Source: Acetomicrobium sp. UBA5826 (lineage in GTDB: Bacteria > Synergistota > Synergistia > Synergistales > Acetomicrobiaceae). From it: a stretch of DNA of 64,000 nt. This document shows, piece after piece, positions 7,013 to 15,596 of this stretch. Location of the stretch: positions 12,265-76,264 of the forward strand of contig NZ_DJHF01000021.1 in assembly GCF_002433005.1 (NCBI RefSeq). The letters run 5' to 3'. The position numbers and the translations under genes were made by a program. The notes under the pieces were generated by a model. That model was not told the origin of the DNA. It did no database searches and saw only the letters and a list, made by a program, of their open reading frames with translations. Each line of letters opens with the position of its first letter. Position 1 is the first letter of the stretch.

Positions 7013-8395
7013 TTGAACTACATGATATTTGCGACGGTAAGCGTGGCTTTGATGCTTTCTTCGATCAGCGCTACGTCCATCGCCGTGGCTTTTCCCATAA
7101 TTACGTCCTATTTCATGGTGCCATTGACCATAGCCGGCTGGATCATAAGCGTTTACCAACTGGGCTTTACCGTTACGATGCCCATAATCGGCAAGGTAAG
7201 CGACGTGTTCAGCAGAAAGTCTACCTTTATAGTTTGTCTGGTGCTGTTCATCGTCTCTTCGGCGATGTGCGCTGTTGCCAAAAACATCGAGATGTTGATA
7301 TTTTTCCGCCTGCTGCAGGCCTTTGGCGGAGGTGGATTCATGCCCTCGGCCGTGGGCATCATATCCGAAGTCTTTCCTGAGTCGAGGCAAAAGATGATCG
7401 GGCTGTTTAGCAGCATCTTTCCGATAGGCCAGATCATTGGGCCAAACGTGGGCGGATGGCTGGTCGATTCCTTCGGATGGAGGTCCGTGTTTTTAATCAA
7501 TATACCCATAGGGCTGTTTGCCCTGGCCTTGTCCGTTTTTTTGCTTCCTGCAGGCGAGCGAAAAAGGGGCAGTATAGACTTCTTTGGGGCAGGGTTGTTG
7601 GGAATGTCCCTTGCAATGCTGATGCTGGGGCTGACGTTTTTGGGCTACGGCTCGGCGGCACAGTGGGCATGGCCGTCCTTTGTGGCATCCCTTGTCCTTG
7701 CCGTCCTGCTTTTAAGGCATGAACATAAGGTTTCAGATCCCATCCTGGACCTCGATATCCTTAAAAGAAAGCCCTTCGTGGCAGCCAATTTGTACAACCT
7801 GATCTACGGCGGTGCCGTGGTGGGCGTGCTGTCACTTATTCCTATGTTTGCTACGGCGAATTATGGCATGACGCCCTCAGAGTGCGGCCTGCTTCTTACG
7901 CCCAGATCGGTGGGCATGATAATAGCCTCGGTACTGACAAGCATCTACATAATGAAGTGGGGCTATCGCTGGCCGCTTATTATAGGCAACACCGCGACCG
8001 TCGTGGGGCTTTATTTTCTGGGCCTGGAGCCTGCAAGTGTCCTCTTTTTGTACCTCATCATGTTTCTGTTGGGCGCGGGTGTGGGGGTGTTGTCGCCGAC
8101 GGCAAATAACGCCTGCATAGAGCTTCTTCCAGAGAGGGCTGCTACCATAACGGGCATAAGGGGCATGTTTCGACAAATGGGCGGCGCCCTTAGCGTTACC
8201 ATAGCTACGCTCATCGTCCAAACCGTCGGTGACCCCTCCCGGGGCTTTACCATCGTGTTTTTTGGCCTTGCCATTGCCTTCATTGCGGCCATGCCCTTGA
8301 TCTTCATGATGCCAAGCAGGCCAAGCATAGGCGTCGAACAAAGCGAATGTTCCTTAAAGCGTCTGAAACCGACTGCGAAAGAACGTGTTCAATGA
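7013..8395 (+). CDS. MFS transporter, DHA2-like (14-helix drug/H+ antiporter type)
   Basis: An inner-membrane exporter of about 460 residues made almost entirely of hydrophobic helices. The early helices contain the family SSISATSIAVAFPII and WIISVYQLGF. The loop GKVSDVFSRKSTF is the MFS motif A region, and GGWLVDSFGWRSVFLINIPIG is the motif C-like region typical of DHA2. TTG 7013 is chosen because it follows GGAGG by about 8 bases; an open frame further upstream runs into the hairpin. The substrate cannot be told from sequence. It forms its own unit behind the terminator and is followed by a short gap before the RocB-like gene on the same strand. Confidence 0.85.
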   Translation: MNYMIFATVSVALMLSSISATSIAVAFPIITSYFMVPLTIAGWIISVYQLGFTVTMPIIGKVSDVFSRKSTFIVCLVLFIVSSAMCAVAKNIEMLIFFRLLQAFGGGGFMPSAVGIISEVFPESRQKMIGLFSSIFPIGQIIGPNVGGWLVDSFGWRSVFLINIPIGLFALALSVFLLPAGERKRGSIDFFGAGLLGMSLAMLMLGLTFLGYGSAAQWAWPSFVASLVLAVLLLRHEHKVSDPILDLDILKRKPFVAANLYNLIYGGAVVGVLSLIPMFATANYGMTPSECGLLLTPRSVGMIIASVLTSIYIMKWGYRWPLIIGNTATVVGLYFLGLEPASVLFLYLIMFLLGAGVGVLSPTANNACIELLPERAATITGIRGMFRQMGGALSVTIATLIVQTVGDPSRGFTIVFFGLAIAFIAAMPLIFMMPSRPSIGVEQSECSLKRLKPTAKERVQ

Positions 8396-8530
8396 CAATA
8401 CATACAAAAGATTTTCACACCGCCGATGCAAGGCCTGCGAGAAATGCAGCCTCTAAACTTGTGGCTTCAAGTGAAAGCGGCCTTTAACTAAAGTGAGGCT
8501 GACTTTACATGCAAAGGGGATGCTACATCA

Positions 8531-10177
8531 ATGTCTGTGGAAGATCGCATATACGAAGAGCTGATAAAGCTTGTTCGCATTCCAAGCGTCACGGGTTCTG
8601 ACGGTGAAGTCGAAATCGCAAGGTACATATATGATAGCCTGAAGAAAGAACGCTACTTCATGGAACATCCAGGCCACTTAAATTTTGTGCCCGGCCCTGA
8701 CGGCCATCGCCATTCGGTTGTTGCCTTGGTTCGCTCTTTTTTGAATGTGCCCGATACCGTCCTTTTCATCGGACATTTAGACGTGGTAGGAGCAGATGTG
8801 TACGGAGATTTGGCGGACAAGGCCTTTGACCCTGAAGCCTTGATGCAGTTTATGGCGAGCCGACCCATGGACGGGCAGGCAAGGGCCGACCTTGAAAGCG
8901 GCAACTGGATCTTTGGACGGGGCGTCATGGACATGAAATGCGGCGTGGCCCTGGAACTTGATTTGCTCAAAGAATTTGCCCGTGATCCTTCGCTTTTTGG
9001 CGTAAACGTCGTCGTTGATTTGGTTTTCGACGAGGAAGGTTCAAGCCAGGGGATGATATCGTCCTTGCCCTTTTTGGCGGATTTGGCCGAGCAGGAAGGG
9101 TTGCACTTTATCGGCGCCATAAACACCGAGCCGACGGATGCAGGCCTTCCCGGTGCCCCAGGGCCCGGATATTTTTTAAGCACCATGGGAAAGGCCCTGG
9201 TAATGACCTACGTCATAGGGAAAGAAGCACATGGGGGCAGCTATTTTGAAGGCCTAAGCGCGTTGCTTTTGCAGGACTTCATCGACCTGGAGATTGAAGC
9301 CCGTCCCGAGATTTGCGACGTCCTTGGTGCAAGTGTTACCTTGCCGCCCTTTGCGCTCAACCGACAATGCCGGCAAAAGGAAGTGTACTCGGTTTCCATT
9401 CCCCACCTTAGCATGGCCTACTTCAATGTCTTTACTGTAACTCGAACGCCCGGTGACGTGCTTGAGCTCTTTAAGGAGGCTGCAGCCAGGGGTGCAAAAA
9501 GGGCCTTAGACTACATCGACGCTTCCTATAAGGAAATGAAGAATTTTGGCTACGCTGGAGCGGCACGGGAAAGAAGCGACGTTTCGATAATTGACTTTGC
9601 GGAGCTTCGCCGTCAGGCGGCCCGCAACTACCCCGGCGACTTTGAAAGGGCAGAACGCGAGATGGCCTTAAAGCTCAAATCATCAGGCAAGGACTTAAGG
9701 GAACAAGGCATTGCCTTAGTCGAGTGGGAGATGTCCTGGCGCGACAAAAAAGAGCCTGCCGTCATAATCGGGTTTCTGCCGCCGTTTATGCCCCATCGAT
9801 CAAGTTACGGCCGGACAGAGGTGGGACTGCGCTTTAATCGTGCTGTCGAGGCTACGGTATCTTACGCCGAAAACGTCTTTGGCAGGCGTTTGATGGAGTA
9901 TCCCGCCTTTGGAGGTTTGTGTGATTTAAGCTACATAGGTTGCGAGATAGATGAAGGCGAAAGGCAGACCTTGAAGGAAAACACCCCCGGTTGGGGCATT
10001 ATATACGACCTCCCCTTTGATCTGATGGAAAAGCTTAACATGCCCATAATAAACCTGGGGCCGCTGGGAAGGGGAGCGCATACGTGGCTTGAAAGGCTGG
10101 AGCGGGATTACGCCCTGGGCGAGCTACCTCAGCTGCTGCGACAGTTTCTAAGGGAGCTGGCACGGGAAGATCATTGA
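8531..10177 (+). CDS. rocB: RocB-like M20-family metallohydrolase
   Basis: A 548-residue zinc hydrolase of the M20 peptidase family. The metal site is seen in FIGHLDVVG and in GVMDMKCGVALEL, with the catalytic DEEGSSQG and a later HTWLERL. The length and the large insert (roughly residues 330-420) match the RocB arginine-utilisation subfamily rather than short M20 dipeptidases. RocB's exact reaction is not established; it is associated with arginine catabolism in Bacillus. AAGGGGATG precedes the ATG. The nearby guanidino-hydrolase genes at 12.1-13.9 kb fit a role in guanidino or peptide amino-acid use, which is inference. Confidence 0.75.
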   Translation: MSVEDRIYEELIKLVRIPSVTGSDGEVEIARYIYDSLKKERYFMEHPGHLNFVPGPDGHRHSVVALVRSFLNVPDTVLFIGHLDVVGADVYGDLADKAFDPEALMQFMASRPMDGQARADLESGNWIFGRGVMDMKCGVALELDLLKEFARDPSLFGVNVVVDLVFDEEGSSQGMISSLPFLADLAEQEGLHFIGAINTEPTDAGLPGAPGPGYFLSTMGKALVMTYVIGKEAHGGSYFEGLSALLLQDFIDLEIEARPEICDVLGASVTLPPFALNRQCRQKEVYSVSIPHLSMAYFNVFTVTRTPGDVLELFKEAAARGAKRALDYIDASYKEMKNFGYAGAARERSDVSIIDFAELRRQAARNYPGDFERAEREMALKLKSSGKDLREQGIALVEWEMSWRDKKEPAVIIGFLPPFMPHRSSYGRTEVGLRFNRAVEATVSYAENVFGRRLMEYPAFGGLCDLSYIGCEIDEGERQTLKENTPGWGIIYDLPFDLMEKLNMPIINLGPLGRGAHTWLERLERDYALGELPQLLRQFLRELAREDH

Positions 10178-10247
10178 AAAATTTATCTGACCCTTAAGTT
10201 CTTAAGTTTCATAATGTTAAACGAACATTGATCTGCGATTCCTCGGT

Positions 10248-10457
10248 GTTGATTGCGTTGAGCTGGGGGTTGTTAGCCAAGGAAAGACTATAACTATAGA
10301 GGAAGCTCAAGCGAATTTAAAGTAAGCTGTGGAGTTATATATAGAAAGCTTTGGGTGTGAGAATTTACCAGAAAGTGGCTGTGAAGTGATACTATATCCC
10401 TTTGAAGTTGCTATAGGTGAACAAACTGCCGGTTCTGTCTGGAGAGGAGTCAATTAA
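10248..10457 (+). pseudogene. hicB antitoxin remnant
   Basis: Reading from 10248 gives DCVELGVVSQGKT, EEAQANLK, a stop (TAA 10323-10325), then AVELYIESFG and a C-terminal tail ending at TAA 10455-10457. This is the typical HicB fold pattern (LGVVSQGKTIEEALANLKEAVELYIE). A small in-frame duplication (ACTATA repeated) and the internal stop show decay. No start codon with a ribosome-binding site is visible. With the hicA fragment it fills most of the 420-bp gap between the RocB-like and symporter genes. Confidence 0.7.
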
Positions 10458-10518
10458 AGCTATTCAAAAGGCTGGTTTTACAATAGTTCATCAATGGGGA
10501 AGCCAGGTAAGTTTTCAA
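10417..10518 (+). pseudogene. hicA toxin remnant (N-terminal part)
   Basis: Starting at GTG 10417, inside the hicB remnant in another frame, the reading is VNKLPVLSGEESIKAIQKAG followed by FTIVHQWGSQVSF. This is the first half of a HicA mRNA interferase, in which a GSH stretch usually carries the catalytic histidine. Here that position reads GSQ, and the homology stops soon after. The element is a broken toxin gene without activity. Confidence 0.7.
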
Positions 10519-10542
10519 ATTATCCCCTTATCCTCCTTGCAA

Positions 10543-10585
10543 AATCCGCCCTTTCACATGCACTTGGAAAGGGCGGATTCCTTTT
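10543..10585. terminator. bidirectional intrinsic terminator
   Basis: A 13-bp perfect inverted repeat, AATCCGCCCTTTC (10543-10555) with GAAAGGGCGGATT (10567-10579). It is followed by CCTTTT on the + strand and by TTTTG on the - strand. It sits just beyond the end of the symporter gene and probably ends that transcript. Confidence 0.75.
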
Positions 10586-10596
10586 ATTAATTTTGG

Positions 10597-12036
10597 CTAT
10601 TCCTCATAAAATACTTTGAAATTAGGGTCGACCTCTCCAATGTTCATGTATCTGGCGCGGTAGTCCCTCAAGAGAGAAAGGAACTTCGGTGTCAATAACA
10701 AAATTGCAAAAAGATTGATGAAAATTGGAACCCCCATGGAGACATCGATAAACATCCACACCTTATAAGTGGGAAGCCCGTAAACATAAGCATATAACAC
10801 AAGCAGGAATCCCGGTAGAGGGTAAATGATCTTATTGGCCTTTAAAATAGTTCCTAAATGAGGAAAATGTGCGCCTACTATATAAGTAAAAAGCGTTTCA
10901 AATTGCGCAAAAAGAGCCGCTGAAGTTGTCAGTCCAAACAAGAAAATACCTGTGACTAATATGACTGCTCCAAGCTTTCCAAACCCCGTAGAAAAGGCGC
11001 TCAAAGTCAAAGTAGCCCCCTCCAAACCAGATGTCCAGACACCTGAATTGATAATCATCAATGCCGTGACTGAGCAAATTATTATCGTGTCGACAAATAC
11101 CTCAAAAATTCCCATAATTCCCTGTTTAATCGGGTGATTAACCATGGCCGTAGCATGAATCATGGGAGAAGAACCCCATCCCGCCTCATTGCTAAATACT
11201 GCTCTAGACATACCAACCTGTATCATCTTTGAAAACGCAGCACCCGTAAACCCACCTATAGCAGCTGTCCCGGTAAAGGCGCTTTCAAAGATCATTTTAA
11301 AAGTGTTGGGGATCATTTCTGCGTCTTTAAATATAACAAAAAGCCCGGTCCCAATGTAGAAAACACACATAAAAGGAACAATCATAGATGCAATCTTTCC
11401 TAACCCCTTTATTCCACCCCATATGTTAGCATAAAGGAGTACTAGGAAAATAATACTTACAATAAGTATATTAATGTTATATGTTCCAGCAACTGCCTCA
11501 GAAACTGTGTAATTTTGTATGTTAAAGATGTAACCAACGAAAAAACCGACCAGAAAAAGAAAGCTCATCACCTTCGCAAGTTTTTTCCACCCTCTCTCTT
11601 CACCGATACCGCGACTAATGTAATATGTAGGACCTCCATATGTAGCATCTTTGCCAATGTGAGTTCGATAATGGAGGGCCAAGCTAACTTCAACCATCTT
11701 AATGATCTGTCCAAAAATGGCTTCCAGCCACATCCAAAAAACTGCTCCTGGGCCACCTACCGCTATAGCCGTTGCTACACCACCAATATTTCCAACGCCA
11801 ACTGAATTCCCAACTACAACGCTTATTGCCTGATAGGCTGTTAGCATTCCTGGGCCTTTTTCAACATCTTTTGAAAATATTTGCCCAATCGTGCTTTTTA
11901 TGACATACCCAAAATGCCTGAATTGAAAGAATCCAGAGACCACCGTGAAGAAGACACCTGTTCCAAGGATTAAAACGATTAATGGCGTCCCCCACATCCA
12001 GTCGACGAGTTGCTCTACAATATTAAATAGCCACAT
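10597..12036 (-). CDS. alanine/glycine:cation symporter family (AGCS)
   Basis: A 479-residue inner-membrane sodium-coupled carrier for small amino acids. It has about ten membrane helices and the AGCS signatures VVVGNSVGVGNIGGVATAI near residue 75, GPGAVFWMWLEAIFG, and MSRAVFSNEAGWGSSPMIHA. It is the last gene of a - strand run behind the two guanidino-hydrolase genes (65-bp gap), and a strong terminator follows. The context suggests uptake of glycine, alanine, sarcosine or a related product or substrate of the neighbouring catabolic enzymes. The exact substrate is inference. No glycine riboswitch was seen upstream. Confidence 0.9.
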   Translation of the reverse strand: MWLFNIVEQLVDWMWGTPLIVLILGTGVFFTVVSGFFQFRHFGYVIKSTIGQIFSKDVEKGPGMLTAYQAISVVVGNSVGVGNIGGVATAIAVGGPGAVFWMWLEAIFGQIIKMVEVSLALHYRTHIGKDATYGGPTYYISRGIGEERGWKKLAKVMSFLFLVGFFVGYIFNIQNYTVSEAVAGTYNINILIVSIIFLVLLYANIWGGIKGLGKIASMIVPFMCVFYIGTGLFVIFKDAEMIPNTFKMIFESAFTGTAAIGGFTGAAFSKMIQVGMSRAVFSNEAGWGSSPMIHATAMVNHPIKQGIMGIFEVFVDTIIICSVTALMIINSGVWTSGLEGATLTLSAFSTGFGKLGAVILVTGIFLFGLTTSAALFAQFETLFTYIVGAHFPHLGTILKANKIIYPLPGFLLVLYAYVYGLPTYKVWMFIDVSMGVPIFINLFAILLLTPKFLSLLRDYRARYMNIGEVDPNFKVFYEE

Positions 12037-12101
12037 TCCTTCATTCTCCTCCTCTTCATAGCGACTACCTTAGAAGTCGTGTATTTTCGACAGCTATGCA
12101 A

Positions 12102-12980
12102 CTACCAACTTCTCGATAAAGGTCTAGTAAGACAAGTCGGGCCTCCTGTGCCGCAAAGGGAAATATTGTCTCCGGGATATTCATAAACTTCAGCGCCATA
12201 GCGCCTCAACTCAGATGAAACGGTTGCATTTCCTTCAAGAAGAACACATATTCGTGGAGCTAACGTTAAAACGTTACATCCGAGGGTCTTATACTCCTCC
12301 TCCGGAACTTCAATAAGCGAATAGCCCCGTTCAAGCAAGTACTGACGCAATCGCACCGGCATCAGTGGCGAATATACGACAGCCAAATCCTTGTCTATAA
12401 GGCTGACTATCGACATTAGATGGAGGCATTCCTCTGGGCCTCTGTCGTGCGGCAAATCAAAGATCATGTGGTTTTCAACAAAATTCGTAAGCGAGATAAA
12501 TTGCCAGATGCCCTCGTCATTAGTACGATATCCCTTTCCCAGGGCTACTGTATTCTCGTCCAGCCACAGCACGTCGCCACCTTCCATCTTTCCCTGTTCA
12601 GCTATCGCACCATAAATCGGAATGTTAAGGTTTTCTAAATAAGCCTGTATAGCCGCGGGCTCTTTTCTACGCAAGGCTTTGCTCATGTTCATTAGGATCG
12701 CACCATTCTTGGTAATCTGCACTGGGTCGTGAGTATAAATAGAATCCAATTCCGTTTCTTCGTATGAGGGAAGGTAAAAGATGTCGTCAACAAACCGTCT
12801 CAGCATTGACTCAAAGTATCCATATTCCTCCAACGCCTTGTCAAAGCTGGGACAGCCAAGATAACCGAAACGTTTCCACTCTGCATTGAGATGCTCCTGC
12901 GAAAGAAAAGCAACGCGAGGATGTTTTAGGAGCACCGATCGAAGCGGTGCGATCATAGATTGACAACCAAATGACACCAT
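12102..12980 (-). CDS. guanidino-group hydrolase, DDAH/arginine-deiminase superfamily (copy 2)
   Basis: A 292-residue protein of the guanidine-modifying enzyme superfamily, which attacks the guanidino carbon with a cysteine. The probable catalytic residues are E133/D136 in GKMEGGDVLW, H187 in EECLHLMS and C283 in GGPTCLTRP. An acidic IYTHDP loop (81-86) would bind the guanidino end. It aligns without gaps to the upstream gene over the full 292 residues, so the pair is a tandem duplication that has since diverged. It lies 21 bp downstream of that gene. Possible activities include dimethylarginine dimethylaminohydrolase or arginine dihydrolase-type reactions; the sequence does not decide. Confidence 0.8.
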   Translation of the reverse strand: MVSFGCQSMIAPLRSVLLKHPRVAFLSQEHLNAEWKRFGYLGCPSFDKALEEYGYFESMLRRFVDDIFYLPSYEETELDSIYTHDPVQITKNGAILMNMSKALRRKEPAAIQAYLENLNIPIYGAIAEQGKMEGGDVLWLDENTVALGKGYRTNDEGIWQFISLTNFVENHMIFDLPHDRGPEECLHLMSIVSLIDKDLAVVYSPLMPVRLRQYLLERGYSLIEVPEEEYKTLGCNVLTLAPRICVLLEGNATVSSELRRYGAEVYEYPGDNISLCGTGGPTCLTRPLSRSW

Positions 12981-13000
12981 GACGATCTATCTCCTTTTAA

Positions 13001-13879
13001 TTAATACTGCCTGAGCAAAGGGCGTGTGAGGCAAGTAGGTCCGCCGCCGCCTTTCCAGCATATCTCCGTGCCAGGAAATTCCAAAACTTCTAGGCCCGCC
13101 TTTCTCATTCGATCCCTCGTGATGGGGTTGCCCTTGATCATGAGAACTAATCCCGGCTCTAATGCAAGGACATTACAGGCCATGGTGTCATATTCTTCAT
13201 CGGGAACTTCGATCAAGGTAAAACCCCGACGGATCAGTTCCTTGCGGAAAGTAACGGGCATTTGTTTCGAATAGACAACGGCCTTCCTGTGATCTACGGG
13301 GCTTATGAAGGACATTAAATGGAGACATTCCGCCGGCCCATTCCAATGGGGAATCGGATAATCTAAAACGGTAAATTTTCCTTGGGCAAACTGTTTAAGC
13401 TGCAAGATCCCTTCGGAATTTGTCCTATAACTGATCCCTACAGCAAGGGTTTCCGGGTCAAGCCAGGCCATGTCGCCACCTTCCATTGTGCCCTCTCCTT
13501 GAATCCATCCAAGAATCGGAAGGCCAATTTCATCGAAAAATCTGCCTGCGGCAGCTGCTTCACCGGAACGCTGCGGTTTTCCCATGTTGAAAAGAATGGC
13601 TCCCTCATCGGTAATCATGCAGCTATCCCTTGTGTATATGGAATCGGGGCCGGTAGCGTCGTCGACAGGAAGAGTAAATACCTCTTTGACATGGCTTTTG
13701 ATTATCTCAAAAAAACAAGCGTATTCTTCAATAGCTCTGGAGAAGTCAATAGGCCCCGTATATCCAAGGTCTTTCCAATTGGCATCCAGCGTTACCTGAT
13801 CGCGGTATGCCTCTTGGGGCTTTTTTACAAGTACCTTTTCAAGCTTTCCAACTTCAGACTGTGCCCCCCATGATCTCAC
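13001..13879 (-). CDS. guanidino-group hydrolase, DDAH/arginine-deiminase superfamily (copy 1)
   Basis: A 292-residue guanidine-modifying enzyme. Expected catalytic residues are E133/D136 in GTMEGGDMAWLD, H187 in AECLHLMSF and C283 in GGPTCLTRP; IYTRDSC lines the substrate pocket. GTG 13879 is chosen because AAAGGAGG lies about 8 bases upstream, and it gives the same length as the neighbouring paralogue. The longer open frame back to 13969 has no ribosome-binding site. It is divergent from the Lrp-family regulator, with a 165-bp AT-rich gap between them, so that regulator may control it. Likely products are citrulline or ornithine plus an amine or ammonia, by family knowledge. Confidence 0.82.
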   Translation of the reverse strand: MRSWGAQSEVGKLEKVLVKKPQEAYRDQVTLDANWKDLGYTGPIDFSRAIEEYACFFEIIKSHVKEVFTLPVDDATGPDSIYTRDSCMITDEGAILFNMGKPQRSGEAAAAGRFFDEIGLPILGWIQGEGTMEGGDMAWLDPETLAVGISYRTNSEGILQLKQFAQGKFTVLDYPIPHWNGPAECLHLMSFISPVDHRKAVVYSKQMPVTFRKELIRRGFTLIEVPDEEYDTMACNVLALEPGLVLMIKGNPITRDRMRKAGLEVLEFPGTEICWKGGGGPTCLTRPLLRQY

Positions 13880-14044
13880 AAAAATTCCTCCTTTTTTAGT
13901 GATAGCATTATTGTTTATAATCACATATACATGATAAATTGGATCTGTGCCATGACATATGTAACACAATGCTAAAAAATATGTTATATTTATGTAGAAG
14001 CATCAACAGAATATAAATATATGTTAATATATCGGAGGAAAAAT
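13880..14044. promoter_or_regulatory. divergent AT-rich intergenic control region
   Basis: The gap between the hydrolase pair and the Lrp-type regulator is very AT-rich. It carries repeats of ATATGTTA (near 13980 and 14020) and the partly inverted CATATGTAAC. Lrp/AsnC proteins bind such degenerate AT-rich repeats, so autoregulation and control of the hydrolases are plausible. No single promoter can be fixed with confidence. Confidence 0.35.
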
Positions 14045-14521
14045 ATGACAAACGTTAAGAAAAAAGTAATCATTGACGAAATTGACAAGAAAATATTGGA
14101 TGAATTGCAACAGAACGGAAGAGTTTCTTTTAGAGAATTGGCCAAAAGAGTAGGGCTCTCAGCGCCATCTGTGATAGAGAGGGTAAGAAAGCTGGAGGAT
14201 GCAGGGATAATAATGGGATACGGCGCCTTTGTTGATCATAAAAAAGTCGGCTATCCGATAAAAGCGCTTGCATATATGTATACCAGTTTTAATAACCCGG
14301 ATTTACGTATTTTAGGAGAGATAAGCGCAATACCAGAAGTATTACGTTATTGGAGCATAACCGGTGAAAACGATTATTGCATCGAGATTATTGCCAGGTC
14401 TATCGAGGATCTTGGTCGCATTTTGACTGATCTCGCAAAACTTGGCAAGCTCTCAACCTGCGTAGCCCTTAGCTGGGAAGATAAAAGAATCATTCCAATA
14501 AATGTCAATGACTTAGACTAG
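14045..14521 (+). CDS. Lrp/AsnC-family transcriptional regulator
   Basis: A 158-residue DNA-binding regulator. It opens with an HTH (IDEIDKKILDELQQNGRVS, then FRELAKRVGLSAPSVIERVRKLEDAGII) typical of Lrp/AsnC, followed by the RAM ligand-binding domain (YWSITGENDYCIEIIA). ATG 14045 follows CGGAGGA; an upstream in-frame start at 14021 does not. These regulators sense amino acids. Divergence from the guanidino-hydrolase/symporter operon suggests control of that operon, and possibly of the downstream amidase, by an amino acid. Confidence 0.88.
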   Translation: MTNVKKKVIIDEIDKKILDELQQNGRVSFRELAKRVGLSAPSVIERVRKLEDAGIIMGYGAFVDHKKVGYPIKALAYMYTSFNNPDLRILGEISAIPEVLRYWSITGENDYCIEIIARSIEDLGRILTDLAKLGKLSTCVALSWEDKRIIPINVNDLD

Positions 14522-14714
14522 GGTTAACGTGAAAACAACACCATATGCAAGGCCTGCCGCAAGGTGTATTTATCTGCTACTGTTTTGTTGTGAGCTGTCC
14601 CAACCCGAAGGGATACAAAATTTCATCTACCTGCAATAAATTTATAGAATCAAGGAAATGTCATCAAGTTTGCGTGTCTTGCCCTGCTGTCCATTTATTG
14701 TCAATGTACTATGG

Positions 14715-14755
14715 TTGACATATGACGATGGAACGCTTTACATCCATCATATAAT
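14715..14755 (+). promoter_or_regulatory. candidate operator/promoter of the amidase gene
   Basis: The 275-bp gap after the Lrp gene holds no ORF. It has TTGACA at 14715-14720, TATAAT at 14750-14755, and between them an imperfect inverted repeat, TATGACGATGG against CCATCATATA (14721-14752). The 29-bp spacing is too long for one promoter, so one of the boxes is probably accidental. The inverted repeat could bind a regulator. Confidence 0.35.
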
Positions 14756-14796
14756 CAGATACCATGAAATTACAAAATTTAAGGAGGTAGGGAATT

Positions 14797-15471
14797 ATGC
14801 AAGAAGTTCAGTTTGACCCCAAGGTATTGGAGGCAGCTTTTGAGGAAGCCAGGAGGATTTACAAAGAAAGAGGTTTCCAACGCAGGATGGGATTTGGAAA
14901 GAAATTGGCGATCATTAATGTAGACTTGGCGAACGCATGGACAAGGCCGGGACATCCTTTCTCCTGCGATGCCGATTCTGCGGTAGAGGCAACAGCCAGA
15001 TTGCTTGATGCAGCTCGCGCTTGCAAACAGAAAATACTGATTTGGTTCTCCTGTACAGCCTTTAATGAAAACGGGCTGGAGGACAACGGTCGATGGGAGG
15101 AAAAAATACCTTTAAGCACATTACATATTGGAAGCGAGTGGGCAGAGATCGATTCTCGCCTGAAAGTGCAGCCCAATGAAACGGTATTCTATAAAAAGAT
15201 GGCAAGTTGTTTTGCCGGGACGCCGCTAAACTACCAGCTCAGATCGCGCGACATAGATACAGTAATAGTGACCGGTGCCACTGCCTGCGCATGCGTAAGG
15301 CACACCGTCATGGATGCCGTTGCACTCGGCTATAAGGTAATCGTCCCCGCCGAAACTATAGCCGACCGCATCCCGGGGGCGATTCAGTGGAACCTTTTCG
15401 ATATGGACGCTAAATTTGCTGACGTTATGCCGGTAGACGAGGTCATAGCCTATATAAACAACCTGAAATAA
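14797..15471 (+). CDS. isochorismatase-fold cysteine hydrolase, N-carbamoylsarcosine amidase-like
   Basis: A 224-residue cysteine hydrolase. The triad of the family can be read as D43 (INVDLANAWTRPGHPF), K134 (VFYKKMASCFAGT) and C166 (TGATACACVRHTVMDA). The N-terminal helix (EEARRIYKERGFQRRMGFGKK) before the core is also seen in N-carbamoylsarcosine amidohydrolases. Those enzymes split N-carbamoylsarcosine into sarcosine, CO2 and ammonia. The gene lies just upstream of a hydantoinase that would make an N-carbamoyl amino acid. A strong AAGGAGGT site precedes the ATG. Other amidases of the fold (ureidoacrylate, maleamate, nicotinamide) cannot be excluded by sequence. Confidence 0.75.
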   Translation: MQEVQFDPKVLEAAFEEARRIYKERGFQRRMGFGKKLAIINVDLANAWTRPGHPFSCDADSAVEATARLLDAARACKQKILIWFSCTAFNENGLEDNGRWEEKIPLSTLHIGSEWAEIDSRLKVQPNETVFYKKMASCFAGTPLNYQLRSRDIDTVIVTGATACACVRHTVMDAVALGYKVIVPAETIADRIPGAIQWNLFDMDAKFADVMPVDEVIAYINNLK

Positions 15472-15524
15472 GGATATCTTCAGCATGTCAACTCTATGGG
15501 TGCTCAAGTGATTAGCTGATTTTT

Positions 15525-15579
15525 AGAGAACCCATCGAGGTATTCGAACGCTGGTTCTCTGGCAGGACCGGCGTTTTTT
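15525..15579 (+). promoter_or_regulatory. attenuator-like leader with mutually exclusive hairpins before the hydantoinase gene
   Basis: AGAGAACC (15525-15532) can pair with GGTTCTCT (15553-15560), enclosing a small TCGA/TCGA stem. An alternative hairpin pairs AACGCTGGTTC (15547-15557) with GGACCGGCGTT (15565-15575): 11 continuous pairs with two G-U, a 7-nt loop, and an immediate T run (15574-15579). The second is a complete intrinsic terminator that shares bases with the first, so the two cannot form together. The ribosome-binding site follows within about 10 bases. This is the layout of a riboswitch, protein-bound attenuator or simple readthrough terminator. No known riboswitch class is recognised. 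Confidence 0.65.
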
Positions 15580-15596
15580 AAAAGAGGGGGAGAAAG

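Noticed and set aside
8426..8438. 13-nt sequence ATGCAAGGCCTGC also found at 14545-14557.
   Set aside because: Both copies are intergenic but short, with no extended similarity or common setting; chance cannot be excluded.
12037..12101. Possible glycine riboswitch before the AGCS symporter.
   Set aside because: The gap is only 65 bp and shows a small imperfect hairpin but none of the conserved glycine aptamer core.
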